DNA of 64,000 nucleotides from Gordionus sp. m RMFG-2023 (GCF_954871325.1 NC_088775.1:55467561-55531560); one strand, 5' to 3'. Counted from the stretch's first letter, positions 1 through 13,160 are shown. Numbers and translations are program-made. The notes: a model not told the origin generated them from the sequence alone.

Positions 1-1655
1 TATATATTATTATTGTGTTATTTATATAATTTTGGTTGCAAATATATATCATAGAATATTTTTTCATTATCAATAATTAAGGGTGGTATAGTTTTTTAGT
101 TTAGCTATTTATTTAATTAAATAATATTTTCATTTAAATTCCTTTGATTAAAATTAGTAAAAAATTTGTATAATAAAAAAAAAAAATTTAAAATGATGGG
201 TTTTATAAATTATTTAAAAGCAAATATCAATTTAACTAATTAATTTTGAAATTTACCTGTAACTAGTTACCTATTGGAGAAAGTGTAATTGTAACAAGTT
301 GCTTTCCAAAAGTATCTTACCAACACTATAAAATATGAAGTATACTTATTTTAATTTTTCAAATAAAGTGAAAATTTCTTAATCGAAAATCGTTATTTAA
401 TTAAGAAAAGTAACTTTTGATGTTTAATAACTAGATTTTTCGATAAATAAATATCATTATTAAATGTTTTGTCTATAATCAACTTATACTAGCCTCACTA
501 TTTTTATTTGTGATTTCTCATTTGTATGCAATAATAGCTAATTAATAAATATCCTCCTCGGGCTTTCTGCAAGTCATTAGAGAACAAAAGGATGAACACA
601 AGAAAGAAAAAAGTTAGCTTTTTATAGTAATATTTAATAGTATAGAAAAATATTATAGCGATAAGCTCTGAGCATAACAGAAAATGCCTTCTTCGAGAAT
701 TTCAATTTGACGTTATATTCTTAACTTTGGTTTTATTTGCACTTTTTAATGCATATCCCACACACATTTTTTAGCTTTCCCCAGATTTTATATTATCATA
801 TGGTTTTCAAAAGCGTCGCCATTTCGGCCTCGTGAACTTATAAATAAATATATATAGAAATAGCTTTTAAGCATAACATTCTCGACTTACGCCTGGCTAT
901 AAGTCACATCTAACGGGAATGACATATACTTATCCTCGTCCCAACTATATCGTCCTTCATTTTATCTAATCTTTTTTCCCATGAATTCCTCAATCTCCAT
1001 CGCAGGTGATGACCTACCTTAACCTTCAACACCTGGACAAAAACTGTCCACAATCTCACATCAGACCAGCCCCTTCCCTACATAAAATGACTGTGGTTCT
1101 CAACTTGTTGCCCGTTTGATAAGCTCCTTTATGAACGATCACAATGAAGTCAACCCCAACTTAATTATTTCTAGAGCGAAAACTATACTTGCATTAATTT
1201 CTCAACTAAATCTAACAATTCACAATTTGCCTTAGCTCACGCCAACTTAAAAAAACAAATACTCTGACCTTTAAAATGCAATTTTCATGACTATAATTAC
1301 CAACACCTTAGTAATCTTTGGGGACGAGATTATTTAAAAAATTAAAAATCTAGGGGAAAAAATATTCGTAGTCATAAGAGATTTAAATGATGGGTTTATC
1401 TATAACAGCGCCAGGAGCGTAAAATCAGATGCCAGCTTAAACACTTTTCAAAAATTTTACTGATTCTAGCTCTCATCGCATATATATTCCAATTTCCATT
1501 TATTTAACATATTCACAGTAGAAATAAATATACTACTATAAATTAATATCGAACAAATTTTCTAGTTATATTTATCCACCATTTTAAAATTTTCTACCAA
1601 ATCATATGAAACCTTTTCACTGCAAAACTAAATTAAAGTATTCAGGAAAATGATA
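1..1655. other. AT-rich non-coding stretch, no gene seen
   Basis: Mostly homopolymer-rich AT sequence, presumably intron of the minus-strand kinase gene or its flank. Around 255-300 there are GTAACTAGTTAC-type motifs like the subterminal parts of hAT elements seen elsewhere in the window, but no second end was found. The part from about 880 to 1200 is richer in C and G and looks like a decayed coding piece read on the minus strand, not identified. Confidence 0.5.
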
Positions 1656-1659
1656 TCAA

Positions 1660-2060
1660 TTTGATTGAGACTATGCAAATATCTGATAGCATTATATTGG
1701 CATTTAAGGAAATTAGAGCAAATGTAGATAATGAATTTCATAAATGAGATGTCATTGTTGAGCCAAAGCAAAGCTCGAATTTAATATTGCTCGACTTGCA
1801 GCAACAAGTCCATCGTTCCAATATAATGTCAGCTAAAGAATATTATAAAATAAATCTTTTTATTTCCTTTTGGGATGCCTTTGTAACTCAATTGATGGAT
1901 GGTTCTTGATATCAGGCAGCATTTAATCTGCAAATATCGTTACCGCACCCTGCGATCTATTTCAAATCTTGTAGAGAAAAATTAAATATATTGTAGATTT
2001 TAATTGTGAATATGTTAAAGTATCCCATGATGTATTACTTTTATCATTTTGAAAATGTTA
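1660..2060 (+). pseudogene. hAT transposase remnant (central region)
   Basis: A plus-strand frame with interrupting stops reads LQQQVHRSNIMSAKEYYKIN, then LFISFWDAFVTQLMDG. The pattern of a basic RQ..R.N segment followed by YY, an F.PF.D motif and QL is what I recall from the ZMYM/THAP0-like hAT transposases, between the DDE parts. At least two stop codons interrupt it. No terminal inverted repeats were found, so only a decayed internal piece is claimed. A similar remnant on the other strand lies near 36.5-37.2 kb. Confidence 0.5.
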
Positions 2061-2293
2061 TGTAAAAAAAGATATTAATTTTCTGTAAAGACTAGTGACG
2101 CCACTAGTATAAAAGTAAATATGGTTGACAATGTTCCAAAAATGGTATAGATGCTTCGGATGATTTCAAACAAATTTTAAACTATTTCCCTAAATATAAA
2201 AATTATTGTATACTTTGGAAACTGCAACCATTTGTATTCTATCAATGAAAAAACATTTTCTTTTTTTTAACAAGAATGAAAACATACCTTATA

Positions 2294-2500
2294 AGTAGTC
2301 TTGTTAAATGGCTCGATTTGAGCCGATTTTTAATAAAGGCAACTCAATAATTTAGCCAGAAAAATATTGCCTACGCCTTGTGATTTCGCTAATAGATGTC
2401 CAAATTTGTGCCGTCTATAAGAAAATCCTCAGGCTTGTGTAATATTTTCTGAATAAAATATTAAATTAGTCGTTTAAAACGGCTCAAATCAAGGAAGGTA
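2294..2500. mobile_element. Small MITE with TAGTSTTGTTAA-type tip
   Basis: Starts near TAGTCTTGTTAAATGGCTCG and ends near CGGCTCAAATCAAG. The two ends carry the inverted motif CTTGATTTGAGCCG-like, and the left end also contains the local palindrome GGCTCGATTTGAGCC. No open frame inside. The tip resembles several other short elements in this window (7.2, 19.9, 33.2, 59.7, 61.8 kb). Target duplication was not resolved. Confidence 0.5.
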
Positions 2501-4050
2501 AGAATGAAATGATGTTTTTTATTGAGCGAAACAATAAGATTACGTAATTTTTCTGCTAGAATGCGAACACTGTGAGGTATTTTGGAGAATGTAGACACAA
2601 ATGGATTAGATAAAATCTATTGGGGTTGAGGAAGGTCAATAGATGAATTTTGATTTTCATTTAGGTCACAATATTTGACATAATTGGCAAGATCGAATCT
2701 TTGAATAAGGCAGGGAAGCAATGTGGTGCTAAAAAGGATTATGGAGATAAACCCCAAATGCTGGGCATCTTGATAATCTGAAACCATGAAGCAATCAGTT
2801 TACCTCGTTTGGTGAGAATATTAATTGGGCCAGAGGAGGGGCAAAATAATTAGAGGCCATATATTTTATCTTTAATAATTTATGTTGCCATGCTTATGTA
2901 TATGGCAATGCATGAAGTGTGTAGATATATATACTTTCAATATTTTTCCATTCTATTTAAGGTTGATTTAGTGTTAAACAAAAATATAGAAATTGTATTT
3001 CAAGTTAATATAATTTTCAATTTAATTCTTGACCTTTCCCGTTTCGGCTTGAATTTCAAAAAAGGCCTGTAGGGGTGAAAATTTTAAATATTCAGTAATG
3101 AATTTGAAAATTTATAGATGTTAATTTATTTTACTCTATTTATTAGAAATAATGATATGAAATGAAATGAATAATATATCCACCTCCCTAATTTTTTAAA
3201 ACTTTACTTATTTTTTAAATTATATTTATAATTGATTTTTATTCAGGCAAAAAGTGTAATGGAAATATAATATTAATCTTTTTGGGGTAAAGGCCAGGCT
3301 GTATATTTAATAGATGATGTTTCCGCCGGAACGGTGGTCCTATAGGACTCTAAATCATACCCCATTTTGAATCTTGATATAAATCTGAAATGGCTGGAGT
3401 AAAAGAAATGTTCCTAAGGTTCATTTAAAACACCTTCAATATTTTATTTTTAAAAAAATGATGGACGAAAATTTTAAAATGTTTTTATTAACAGAATACT
3501 ATTTTCTAGATAAAAGAAATAATTTTATTAAATTCTCCGATTTAAAAAGGCTATTATATTTATCATTAAACAACCTTGGAATACATTTTTTTAGATATTC
3601 ATTCATTTAATGATTTTAATTAAAATTTTTGTTGTAACATGAATGTGATGGATATAAATGGTTGTTGTGGGAAGTAAATAAATTATAAGTATTAATTAAT
3701 TATATAATGGATTTTATAGAATAATCAATCAGTAAGTTATTATAAAATTTATTTTTAGGATGGGTAAAGACTAAATATATACACATAAGCTAAATAATAA
3801 TAATAATACCTAATCATAATAATATTAACCGTTTAAATATAAAATAGACTAGCTTGAAACCCTATATAAAATTGGTAGTGTATCGACAGATTAGCCATTG
3901 AAAAATAAGACGGCTAATTAGTCTTAGCCAACCATTTTTATGGCTATTGCTAATTAATCGTATGGATTCTTATTGGCTAATAAATAAGTTAAAAAAAGCT
4001 TAATTCGGTCAAGCTTAGCCTTTATAATATATTTGTAAGAATACACATAC
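2501..4050. other. AT-rich stretch; no gene identified
   Basis: Presumed intron of the kinase gene. A small GC-richer island at about 3290-3365 (containing CCGCCGGAACGGTGG) may be an end of a decayed element. A minus-strand frame across it (about 30 codons, reading GYDLESYRTTVPAETSS) matches nothing I know. Around 3880-4010 there is a short imperfect repeat of the motif GGCTAAT. Confidence 0.4.
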
Positions 4051-4226
4051 CAAGTTTGACGCGCCCGTCTTCTGTGAAGAGAATGTTACCAGCCTTAACA
4101 TCGCGATGTATCCTGCCCAAATTATGGAGGTAGTCTAGTCCGGATAGAGCACCTATGCATACAGCTCCAATTTCTTGTTCACTTAAAGGTGGAGGGGGGC
4201 GGACTTCTGACTCGATTCCAGGAAGT
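4051..4226 (-). CDS. TAO-family kinase, catalytic-loop exon
   Basis: Third visible kinase exon. It reads [20 protein letters not shown], then [38 protein letters not shown]. It contains the HRD catalytic loop with asparagine (HRDVKAGN) and stops just before the DFG motif. The acceptor TTTAG precedes 4226 and the donor GTATGT follows 4051, leaving phase 1, as expected for a split A of ADFG. The proline-rich stretch before LSEQEIG replaces the short basic linker usual in the family. The intron upstream (16809 to 4227) is about 12.6 kb and contains piggyBac, MULE and hAT material. No DFG-bearing exon was found between 4050 and the window start, so the gene continues beyond position 1. Confidence 0.88.
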
Positions 4227-4698
4227 CTAAACATAAATATAAAGCTTATAATAGATAAGTTGAGTGTCGATGGTGTTTAAGAATTAGATATCATAGAATG
4301 ATGCATCGTTTTATTAAGTCATATTTAATTAAATTTTGGCATATAATTTTGTCTTAGAAAAAAAAAATTATATGCTTTTCCTTTTTTATAATATATTATA
4401 TTAGTTATATTTAATCAAATAGAGAAACAATTGAAATAATAAAAAAACTAACAAAATATACAAATTTAATAACAATTATTAAAAAAAAATTTATCAGTTG
4501 AAGAAGATTTTATTTTCATTTTGAAATAATCGCATAATTTAAAAAATATATATATTTTAAAAAAATTTTAAAACTTATATAATAGAAAAATATTTTTAAA
4601 ATAAATATATATTAAAAAATATCATATCATGATGTCATTACCGCGAAATGTATTATCACGAATGCATTATCGAGATAATATTGCCGCTAAATTATTAA

Positions 4699-6083
4699 CC
4701 CTTCAATACTCTGGCTAGGGTATATGAAACCCCAGGCATGTTAGAAATGATATTACGTAAAAATGGTTAAATATTATGATCTATATTCTTTAGTAGCTTC
4801 ATCAAATATATCTTAGAATCTATATTCCAAATTTCATATATTTAAGTAGAGTAGTTTTTAAGATATAAGCATTTTGTAACTGATTGGGGTTTGTAAGAAC
4901 CCACCCGAGTTAAATTTGTAAATTTTTTAAGAAATATTTTTTTAAAATTATAAATATATACTACTATATTATAAAATTTATTAAAACAAAATTTAAATAT
5001 CTTATATTTTGAATGAGATATATGAAAAAGAAAACGTAAAGATTTTCTCTGGTGGAGTTTATTATTATTTTTCAAATTATTTTTATCATATATAATGATT
5101 TTTGCAGATTCTGAAACTAAATATATAATTATTTAAGATGCATCATTTTATTTGAGGTGATTATGACAATATAATTAATAGTGAGGATGAAGATTTTATA
5201 TATGATAGTGATCATGATACACAATCTGAATTAGATGAGAAAGAAATGTTAGTTGAAGAAAATAAACTTAATATTATTTAGGTTAATATGAAATCATTTA
5301 TTATAGTATATTTCTCTTTAAAATTAGGTAAAAAAATAAGTTTTAAATGGAAAAAGGATCTTCCTAATCAAAGAATAAGAACTCATCAATAAAATTTAGT
5401 TATTCATCTGCCAGGAGTAAAAGAATAAGAGAAGCTGACACTCCAGAAAAATGTTTTGACTTGTTCTTAACACAAAAATGATTGAAGAGATTATTTAATA
5501 CCAATGAAAAAATTAAAATTATATGTAAAATCTATACTGACCAATATGAAAGTTCTACTAAAGAAGTTGATGTAACACAATTCAAGACATCATTGGGAAA
5601 CTTTATTTAGCTAGAATTTTTAAATCTAACCATCAAAATAAAAAAAAAAAAATATTTTTTCAAATATGTAAAATAAATTTATGTTTTATGTAATAAATGT
5701 TTTACATGTCAAAACATATTTCAATGTTCTATATTTTTTTTCATGTTTGAATGTATTAGTGTAATATTTTTTATGTTGAAGAATAAAGATCCATATTTTG
5801 AATTATCATGATTATTTAAATTTTTAATTTAATATTTGAAATTTTAAAAAAGTAAGATTTTTTTAGAAAATTTTGGCACAAATTATAATTATCCTCATCA
5901 TCTTTAATCTAAGCTTAAGAAATAAAAATAAATAAATATTTTATTAAGTTTAAGGTTAGTTCTATCTTATATCCAAATATTAAATAAAAATAATGAATAT
6001 AACTGGAGATATATACATTTGAAATTGGGATCCATTAAACCCCACCTGAGTACTAACGTCATTTTTTTCACCGGAGTATTGGG
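4699..6083 (+). mobile_element. Non-autonomous piggyBac element
   Basis: Flanked on both sides by TTAA (4695-4698 and 6084-6087), the target site of piggyBac elements. The ends are inverted copies: CCCTTCAATACTCTGG on the left and, read on the other strand, CCCAATACTCCGGTG on the right. Inside, at about 5180-5610, plus-strand frames read YDSDHDTQSELDEKE and, after frame changes, READTPEKCFDLF; the acidic stretch followed by T.EKCF.LF is the N-terminal part of piggyBac transposases. Several stops and frame changes interrupt it and the catalytic part is absent, so the element could only have moved with a transposase from elsewhere. A close relative lies at 41.99-42.85 kb. Confidence 0.8.
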
Positions 6084-6110
6084 TTAAGAAAAATAATAAT
6101 AGTAATAGGA

Positions 6111-6406
6111 ATTGAGATTTGCAAAAGTGGGCCCGGCCCGTACCCGGCCCAAACGGGCTTCGGGCCTAATTTTTTTTAAGAAAATTCGGGCCGGGTCGGG
6201 CCTTAAAATTTTCTTAAAATATATCTAAATTTATCAATTTTATGTTGTATTTTTTATGTAAAATAAAAATATGTGACTTTATTTATAGAAAGTAGACGCC
6301 AAATAATATATATCGTTTATTTTAAGAAATTATAAAAATTAATTTCTATATTTAAATAAATTACGGGCCGGGCCGGGCTTGAAAAATTAGGCCCGATGCA
6401 GATCAC
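6111..6406. mobile_element. CCGGGCC-core hAT MITE, copy 1
   Basis: A 296-bp element with GC-rich ends made of GGCCCGGCC-like runs in an AT-rich middle. It is flanked by TAATAGGA (6103-6110) and TAATCGGA (6407-6414), seven of eight bases identical, the 8-bp duplication expected of hAT elements. The copy at 11345-11678 is the same sequence in the opposite orientation. No coding capacity. It sits 27 bp beyond the right end of the piggyBac element. Confidence 0.7.
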
Positions 6407-6814
6407 TAATCGGAATACTACAGATTATAACAAAATTTTAAAAATGCAAGATAATAAGCTATTATAACCATGATTTTTTTATATGCAAAGCTTGTAAACT
6501 TTAATTTTTATATAATATTAAAGTTCATATCCTATAATTTATCGATTTTAAAATTATTTTCTATTAAATAAAATCAAGCCAAAAAATATCTGTCTGAAAA
6601 TATCTAGGGTTGTGTCAGGGAACTCCGGGTATGAGGAAATTCCGAACGAACAGTTCTAATTATTTTAATAGTAGATTTGATAATTTTTGGTGGTGTTTTA
6701 AATTTAAAGCACAATATGAGATATGTTTAAATAGTTAATAATTAGAAATTTTATTCTCGAAATTTTTTAATATTTATATAACATCTGAGTAGTATAAGTT
6801 TTAAAAAAACCAAT

Positions 6815-7070
6815 ATGACAATTCTTACTTTTCTATCGTTCGTCTTCACTGAAATTTTAATTTAACATATTTACGATATATATTTTTCCATTTACGTCAA
6901 AAAAAATTTTAAAATAACTTTTATAATTGTCACTCTTCTAGGGTTCATCTTCAATGAACTTTTAATTTAACATTTTTACAAAATATATTTTTACCTATTT
7001 TCTTAAAAAATTCAAAAAAGTTTTTTAAAAAAATAACGATTATGATATTTCCATTCTTCTATGGTTGATC
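6815..7070. repeat. Tandem repeat, about 2.3 units of 105-120 bp
   Basis: The phrase CTTCTAGGGTTCATCTTCAA with small changes recurs at about 6830, 6935 and 7050, followed each time by an AATTTTAATTTAACATATTT-like tract. The units have diverged by several bases. No function suggested. Confidence 0.55.
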
Positions 7071-7189
7071 TAGACCCGTCCATTAAGAAGATTATCTAGT
7101 GAGTCAGCCTCAAAATTAAAAAATGCAATTAACTTACCCGCTCATAATATTACTATCTAAATATTATTTATTATTATCTTTATATGTTT

Positions 7190-7434
7190 AGGAGTAAACC
7201 CATTGATCTAAATTTTGGGTCAGGTGAAAAAAAAGCGGCCATCACCTTGGGTCTTGTTTATAAAAAGACCCAGATTTTGGATCGAAGTCGAAAAAAAGAC
7301 CCGAACTTTAAATCGGAATAGAAAATAACGACCCAAATTTTGAGTTATTTTTTTGGTCTTTGATCTGAGTCGAAGCCGAAAAAATTATCTCAACCCAAAA
7401 TCTGGGTCAGCTCTGTTCGAGTCATTAACAACAA
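7190..7434. mobile_element. MITE with repeated GACCCAGATTTTGG motifs
   Basis: A block with recurring GACCCAAATTTTGGGTC-like palindromic motifs in an otherwise AT-rich region. Its right end, read on the other strand, runs TTGTTGTTAATGACTCG, resembling the TAGTGTTGTTAA tips of other short elements here. No target duplication found, no frame inside. The following 7435-8012 is plain AT-rich sequence. Confidence 0.4.
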
Positions 7435-8019
7435 TAAGCTTAGTCTATTTTTATAGACAATAATTGTCAAAATAATATGTCCTTAAAAAAAGAAACAATT
7501 AGGTATAGAGTAATTTGACTGTTGTAAGATTGCCTCAAGTCATGCAAATAGTCTTGTTTTTATTGAATTTAAATGAACTTGTTATTATAAGTTTGATTTT
7601 ATGAATATGCAAGTATTTCTCATAATAGTATTTTTTTTGAGTATTTAATTTTTTTAAATCGATTTTTTATTATTATAGGCAAATAGTTTTTTTTATGTAT
7701 AATTAGTAATTTATAAAAAGTAAATCGTCTGGTTTTGGCAAAGTAATATTTAAACTAAGCGTATTTAAATTTTTGTAAAATGATTAAATTATGTTTATAT
7801 AAAATAAGATTTTTTTTGTTATAATATAATATTTTATGAAATAAAATAAAATAAAATTTAATTATTCTTCGAATATTTTTGAAATTAATCAAGATATCTT
7901 TCTTAGATTTGAAATTATTCATTTAATTAACTAATTAGTTTACTTAATTTTTTGATTATTATATAATTTCAGTCAGTTCTTTACCACAACTTTTAAAAAC
8001 TTCTATTTATGTTTAACAA

Positions 8020-10372
8020 CCCTGTATTGCATGTCCTATGTTAGAATAATTTTTTTTTGGCAAACTAGATTTTTTATTGCTCTTGATACTATTGATAATC
8101 TCATATTCTAAATTTCTTAGAAGATGAAGGGTATATGGACTAAAATAAAATACACATTATGCAATTAAGGATATAAATTTCAATTTTTTCCCCTGTACTC
8201 TAAACTATAAATATATATAATTTTATTAAATACAACAAATATTAAATGTTTAAACATTTTAATTTTCATGAAAATCTATAAAACAATATTTGTGTGCGTA
8301 AAACATAAATACACCGCATTTTTTGCAAGATACTTTTGTTATAAATAAGCATCCTGGCATTTTACATCTACCCTTCTTATCATTATATTTGGGCCAATGA
8401 GCCGTGAGGTCTTTCCTAACCTCTTCATTTGGTAAATATTGGGCTGGTCCTTTTTTACATTTTTCCCGATAACCAGTTTGAATTGATTTTCGTTTTGGTA
8501 TATTGTTTGAAGTGCATTTGCCATATTTGCAAAGGACTTCCGCCACCGAAATTTTGAAATTGTACAAACTTAATCGATCCTTGCATGCTATTGATATACT
8601 ATTACAATCACGTTTATATAGCAACCATGAATTTATAAGTAACATATCAAATATATGAAATAAAATTTTATGGTACCCTTTTCTTGATTTCGTATGAATT
8701 CTATATAAGGAAAGTAAAGAATCTATGACATCTACACCTTCCATTGATTTATTATAAATTTTAACAATATTTGGACATTTTATCATGATTTTATCCTTTT
8801 TCCTATCATATCTTTCACAGTCTATTAGAGGATGTGTACCTACAAAAGTGCTTAATAAAGTCAAAGCATTGTCGTGCCACTTCACTGAATTTAGCTCCAC
8901 TCGGTTTATTATTGCTTTTTTTTAAACAAAAAATCCACGCCCTTTTTTTCAACTCCTTATCTGTTGGGAAGTTTATATTTGGAAGTCGATTACCTCTGAC
9001 CGTGGCCGCGCAAAATATCCCTCTTTGAGCGAGTACGACTAGCAAATTTGGGGAACAAAACCAGTTATCAAAAAATCATTTATAATAATTTGCTGAATAA
9101 ATTAAACGGAGCACAGCATTGCCACTTGCTCCAACGTCATATCCTTCTGCTGGTAGTATTTTCCCAGAATATACTTCAAAATTATGCAGAAGGCCATCAT
9201 CTCCGCATAGTAGAAAGACTTTATAGCCCCATTTTTTGGGCTTTTGAGGGTTATATTGCTTCAACCTGCTCATCCCTTTGTATGGAAAAATTTGCTCATC
9301 TACGCAAATGTTTTCGCCTATCGATAAAGATTTTAGTATATTATTGGTTAGAGTTATTAGGGGCCTAATTTTATGAAGTGGGTCATGGCCTTCACTTTTA
9401 AGTGGAATAAATTTGTCATTCATTTATATGAATGAATGATTTTATCTGTTCCCAGCGATTGTCATGACATCTCTTGTATTAGTGGCCCAATACAGACGTG
9501 CTCTGGGAAGTTTAATAATTGACATATAAAAATTCCTATAAATTTTTCTAATTCATATCTCGATAAATTCAAAGGTTTATTGGAATTGCATTAAATGGCA
9601 TATAAATTTGATTCGTAAACAATAAAAGGTAATAATTCATTGAGATATATATTAAAATAATCCATTGGTTTTTTAAATTTATCAACCGTTGGAATTTCTC
9701 CTTTCCACTTTGGAATAATTAACGGTAAATTTGTTAAGCAATTTTTCCAAACCATTTTTTTCCTAACGATTTCTTTTTCATTATTGATATTTTCTTCTTC
9801 TTCCGATTCATCTGTCTCATTGAAATCTAGATATTTAAAGATTATATGAGAACATAAATTTTAAATATACCTAAATATTATTTTGTGTTAATAGAAACTC
9901 AAATCAGACGTTTCACTTAAATTTGAATTTTCACTATCGTTAGGTATGTTACCACAATTCATAATTCTAAAAATATAAAACTATTTGCATAATGTGTCTT
10001 TAAAACCACGTATTATTAATACAAAATATAATTTCAAAAATAATAAATATATAAAATAATTTCATAAACATTTATTTTTACCTTTTATTTATAATGTTTT
10101 GAAATTTGTCAAATATATTATTTATCCTTTTCCGATGTGTAGAAAATTGAGAAGAAAAATTTTATAAAAAAATAGCCATTTTTAAAAATAGGGTTTAATA
10201 AAATGCGAAATTAAAAATAAATAATAGATCACGTGGCCCAAATTAACATTCGAATCGAAGATATGGATTGTAGCTTAAAATACGCACCATATAAATTATT
10301 TAAAATTTATTTATAAGATTTATTATATAATTTGTGGTATGTGGAATGAGATACACAGTATGCAATACAGGG
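8020..10372 (-). mobile_element. piggyBac transposon, broken
   Basis: Inverted ends CCCTGTATTGCATG (left, from 8020) and the same sequence read inward on the other strand from 10372. The right end abuts a perfect TTAA (10373-10376); the left TTAA is at 8013-8016, separated by three extra bases. The transposase is encoded on the minus strand between about 9840 and 8259. The 2.35-kb size is typical for the superfamily. It lies within the large intron of the minus-strand kinase gene. Confidence 0.85.
8259..9840 (-). pseudogene. piggyBac transposase, interrupted
   Basis: DDE-type transposase for cut-and-paste movement into TTAA. Minus-strand pieces run in order. 9840-9424 is an acidic N-terminus and KKPMDYFNIYLNELLPFIVYE; 9423-9076 reads SIGENICVDEQIFPYKGMSR, with the DEQ of the first catalytic region, and KPKKWGYKVFLLCGDDG; 9045-8815 contains RGNRLPNINFP. 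8900-8259 holds IYNKSMEGVDVIDSLLSLYR, with the GVD catalytic aspartate, and a C-terminal cysteine-rich domain (C..C....C..C...H pattern in the last 40 residues). Stops and frame changes separate these pieces, so it is a pseudogene, although the last 213 residues are intact. Confidence 0.85.
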
Positions 10373-10979
10373 TTAACATCATTAGTTATTTCGGTTGCAC
10401 ATCATTACAGAGAATGTATTTTACAGAGAAACTTTTATAGAGAAAACAAAAATAGAGAATGCACTTGAAAACAATTATAGAGAATGTTGTTTATAAAGAG
10501 AGTTTTATATAGCGAATGATGTTTATAGAGAATGCACTTTTAGAGAAAACAATTATAGAGAATGTCGTAATAGAGAATAATTTTACAGAGAATGATTTTA
10601 CAGAGAATGATTTTATAGAGAAAGATTTTACAGAGATTTTATAGAGAATGTATTTTATAGAGAATGATTTTATAGAGAATGTATTTTATAGAGAATTATT
10701 TTTTAAAGAATGTATTTTATAAAGAATTTTATTTAAAGAATATCATTATTTTATAAAAAAATGTTATATAACATTTTTGTGTAAATTTGTGTAATTATTA
10801 CTTAAGCACTACATAGTCATAGGGAAAAAAATTACAGTATTTGAAATAATATTAAATATTAGAATTATATATAAGTAAATAATTGGGTAGTTTTTATTGT
10901 AAGAAAATTATTTGCTTATCTTTGAACTTTCGATTATTAGAAGAATTAATGGTAGAACAAAATTTTGACATGATTTGTG

Positions 10980-11062
10980 AGGTTTTGCGCAATTTATTTT
11001 TAAAGATAAGAATATAAAATAAAATAGATAGTGTTGTTAAAAGTTACTTTGGCAATGTAACT
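10980..11062. repeat. Inverted repeat partner of 13333-13407
   Basis: About 70 bp containing AAAGATAAGAATATAAAATA and AAAAGTTACTTTGGCAATGT returns in inverted orientation at 13333-13407. The motif GTTACTTTGGCAATGTAAC is itself a short palindrome and resembles hAT ends. The two copies bracket the MULE coding region. Confidence 0.6.
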
Positions 11063-11344
11063 GCAACTAGTTAAGTTAAGAATTAAATTTGGGAAAATAT
11101 AACTAGTTACAGTAACAATTATTTTAAGTGGATAGTAGATACAGGAATAGCCGGATCGATTAAATTACTTTAAATCGAATATATTATAATATATTCATAT
11201 ATTAATATAAATTTATTGGCTAAGATTTAAATCAGTTACGTATAATAATAGTTCTTACTTATAATATTATTTTTCCTAAAAATTTTAAATTATAGATGGG
11301 GGGACACATGGATAATACATTCCTTAGTTAAATGATATTTGTCA

Positions 11345-11678
11345 ACGTGATCTGCATCGGGCCTAATTTTTCAAGCCCGGCCAGGCTCGAAATTTTTTTT
11401 TCTAAAGTTTTGCCCGGCCCAGCCCGAACCTGAAATTTTTTTTAAAAAACTTTGCCCCGAATTAAATATAATTAATTTTTATAATTACTCAAAATAAACG
11501 ATATATGTTATATGGCGTCTACTTTCTATAAATAAAATCACATATTTTTATTTTACATAAAAAATTCAACATAAAATTGATATTTTAAAAAATTTCTAAG
11601 ACCCGATCCGGCCAGAATTTTCTTAAAAAATATTAGGCCGGGCCGGGTACGGGCCAGACCTACTTTTGCAGATCTCTA
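11345..11678. mobile_element. CCGGGCC-core hAT MITE, copy 2
   Basis: Same family as the 6111-6406 element, in the opposite orientation. It is flanked by a perfect 8-bp duplication, ATTTGTCA at 11337-11344 and 11679-11686. Ends carry GATCTGCA-type inverted motifs followed by GC-rich blocks. It inserted into the MULE composite and so is younger than that structure. Confidence 0.8.
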
Positions 11679-11904
11679 ATTTGTCATGAAGTGGTGAACC
11701 TTAATCGTATAATACCTCAATGTGATATATCAGAATATTTTTATGACATTAAAAGTGTTCATCAATTGAAAACAATCTATGTAATTCTATATAAACGACA
11801 TTCTCTATCATTGTTTTCTCTATTCTCTTGTCACTAAAGACCATTTTAGAATGTTTTAAGTAATAATAATTTTTTTTTTTAATTTGATAAAAAAAATTTA
11901 AATT

Positions 11905-13160
11905 ATGGCTGAATTTATTTTAAGTAGTCGAAATAATCAGTTACAACTTCTTGATTTTTATCAATTTCAAAAAGAAAAAACATCTAACCAAACATCATGT
12001 GCCAGAACTAAGAATGGATATATTCCACAATCAAAAGCATAACCACATGTACCAGACATTGAAGCAAGAAGATAGTTAAATAGAATTAAACAAGAGGCAT
12101 CTAGTTCCCAATTTCTGGCCAATAATATAATGTCCGATATATCTAGTAATATATCCATAGCGGTCACTGGAAGAATGCCCAATTGTTCCTTAATTAAAAG
12201 GACAATTCAAAGGAAAAGACGCCAAGTAGGAAGAGCCTGCCGTTCCTATGTGCCTGATTGACTTGGTCATACCAAATGAATATCAATTATCCAATAATAA
12301 TGAGCAATTTTTGTTATATGATAGTGGTCATCATGATCACCGATGTATCATATTTTCAACCATAAAAATTTACAATTTTTATCAACATACGATAAATGGT
12401 ATGCAGATGGCACATTCATGACATGTCCTACTCTCTTCCAGCAAATATACACAATCCACGGGATGAAACATAAAACAATTATCCTCGCTATTCGTGTTCT
12501 GATGTCATCACGTCGCCAACATAATTATGTTAATATTTTCAATCAAATAAAAAATTTCTAAATTTTTTTAAATCATAAATTCATCATGATCGACTTTGAT
12601 ATCTGCTTTTAAACAGTCGTTTCCACTGCCTGCAATGCGCGGGTGTTAATGTCACTGGCATATGTACCAGTAGAGGATGTAATTCATGGATTGGAGGAAT
12701 CATGTGCCTCTAAATTCTATCAAGAAAATAGGGACATTCTCGCCCCCTTGATAGAATACTTTGAAGAGACGTGGATTGGAATAATGATAGCGATGGATAG
12801 GAAGTCGCCAATATTTAACATTCCTCTATGGAATTGCTACGAATCGACACTATCTCGTGAACCGATTACCAATAATTCATTAGAGGGCTGGCATCGAAGT
12901 TTTTCGTCATATATAAGTTCCCAAAATCCAACGATCTGGAAATTTATAAAGAGTTAGTAATTATATTATAAATTTTAACATTTTCATTTTTAGGTCTCAA
13001 AGACGAAGATAGTCTGAATTGATAAAAATTGGAACAATATTCTTTAGGACTATTGGCTCCACTGTCAAAGAAAGAATACCAGGAAAGATCCAAAAGGATT
13101 TTTCTAATTGTTGCCATGCTGGATTATTTAAGGGCTTTATCCTATAATATAAATCTTTAA
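11905..13160 (+). pseudogene. MULE transposase with FLYWCH-like start, interrupted
   Basis: Mutator-like transposase remnant. Pieces in order on the plus strand: MAEFILSSRNNQLQLLDFYQ with a following KEKTSNQTSC, resembling a FLYWCH zinc finger; HVPDIEARR and ASSSQFLANNIMSDISSNIS, the usual spacer; LVIPNEYQLSNNEQFLLYDS; then DKWYADGTFMTCPTLFQQIY with the first catalytic aspartate in YADGTF; later LAYVPVEDVIHGLEESCASK and TNNSLEGWHRSFSSYISSQN, which hold the C-terminal catalytic region of this family. At least three stops or frame changes and an internal loss between about 12560 and 12640 make it non-functional. The order and motifs strongly match FLYWCH-MULE proteins. Confidence 0.8.

Noticed and set aside
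6111-6406. CpG island or promoter
   Set aside because: The GC-rich blocks belong to a MITE with target duplications and sister copies, not to a gene start.
10403-10740. Telomere-like short repeat array
   Set aside because: The TATAGAGAATG units are irregular, recur in inverted form at 13.9 kb, and bracket a MULE gene; they are transposon arms.
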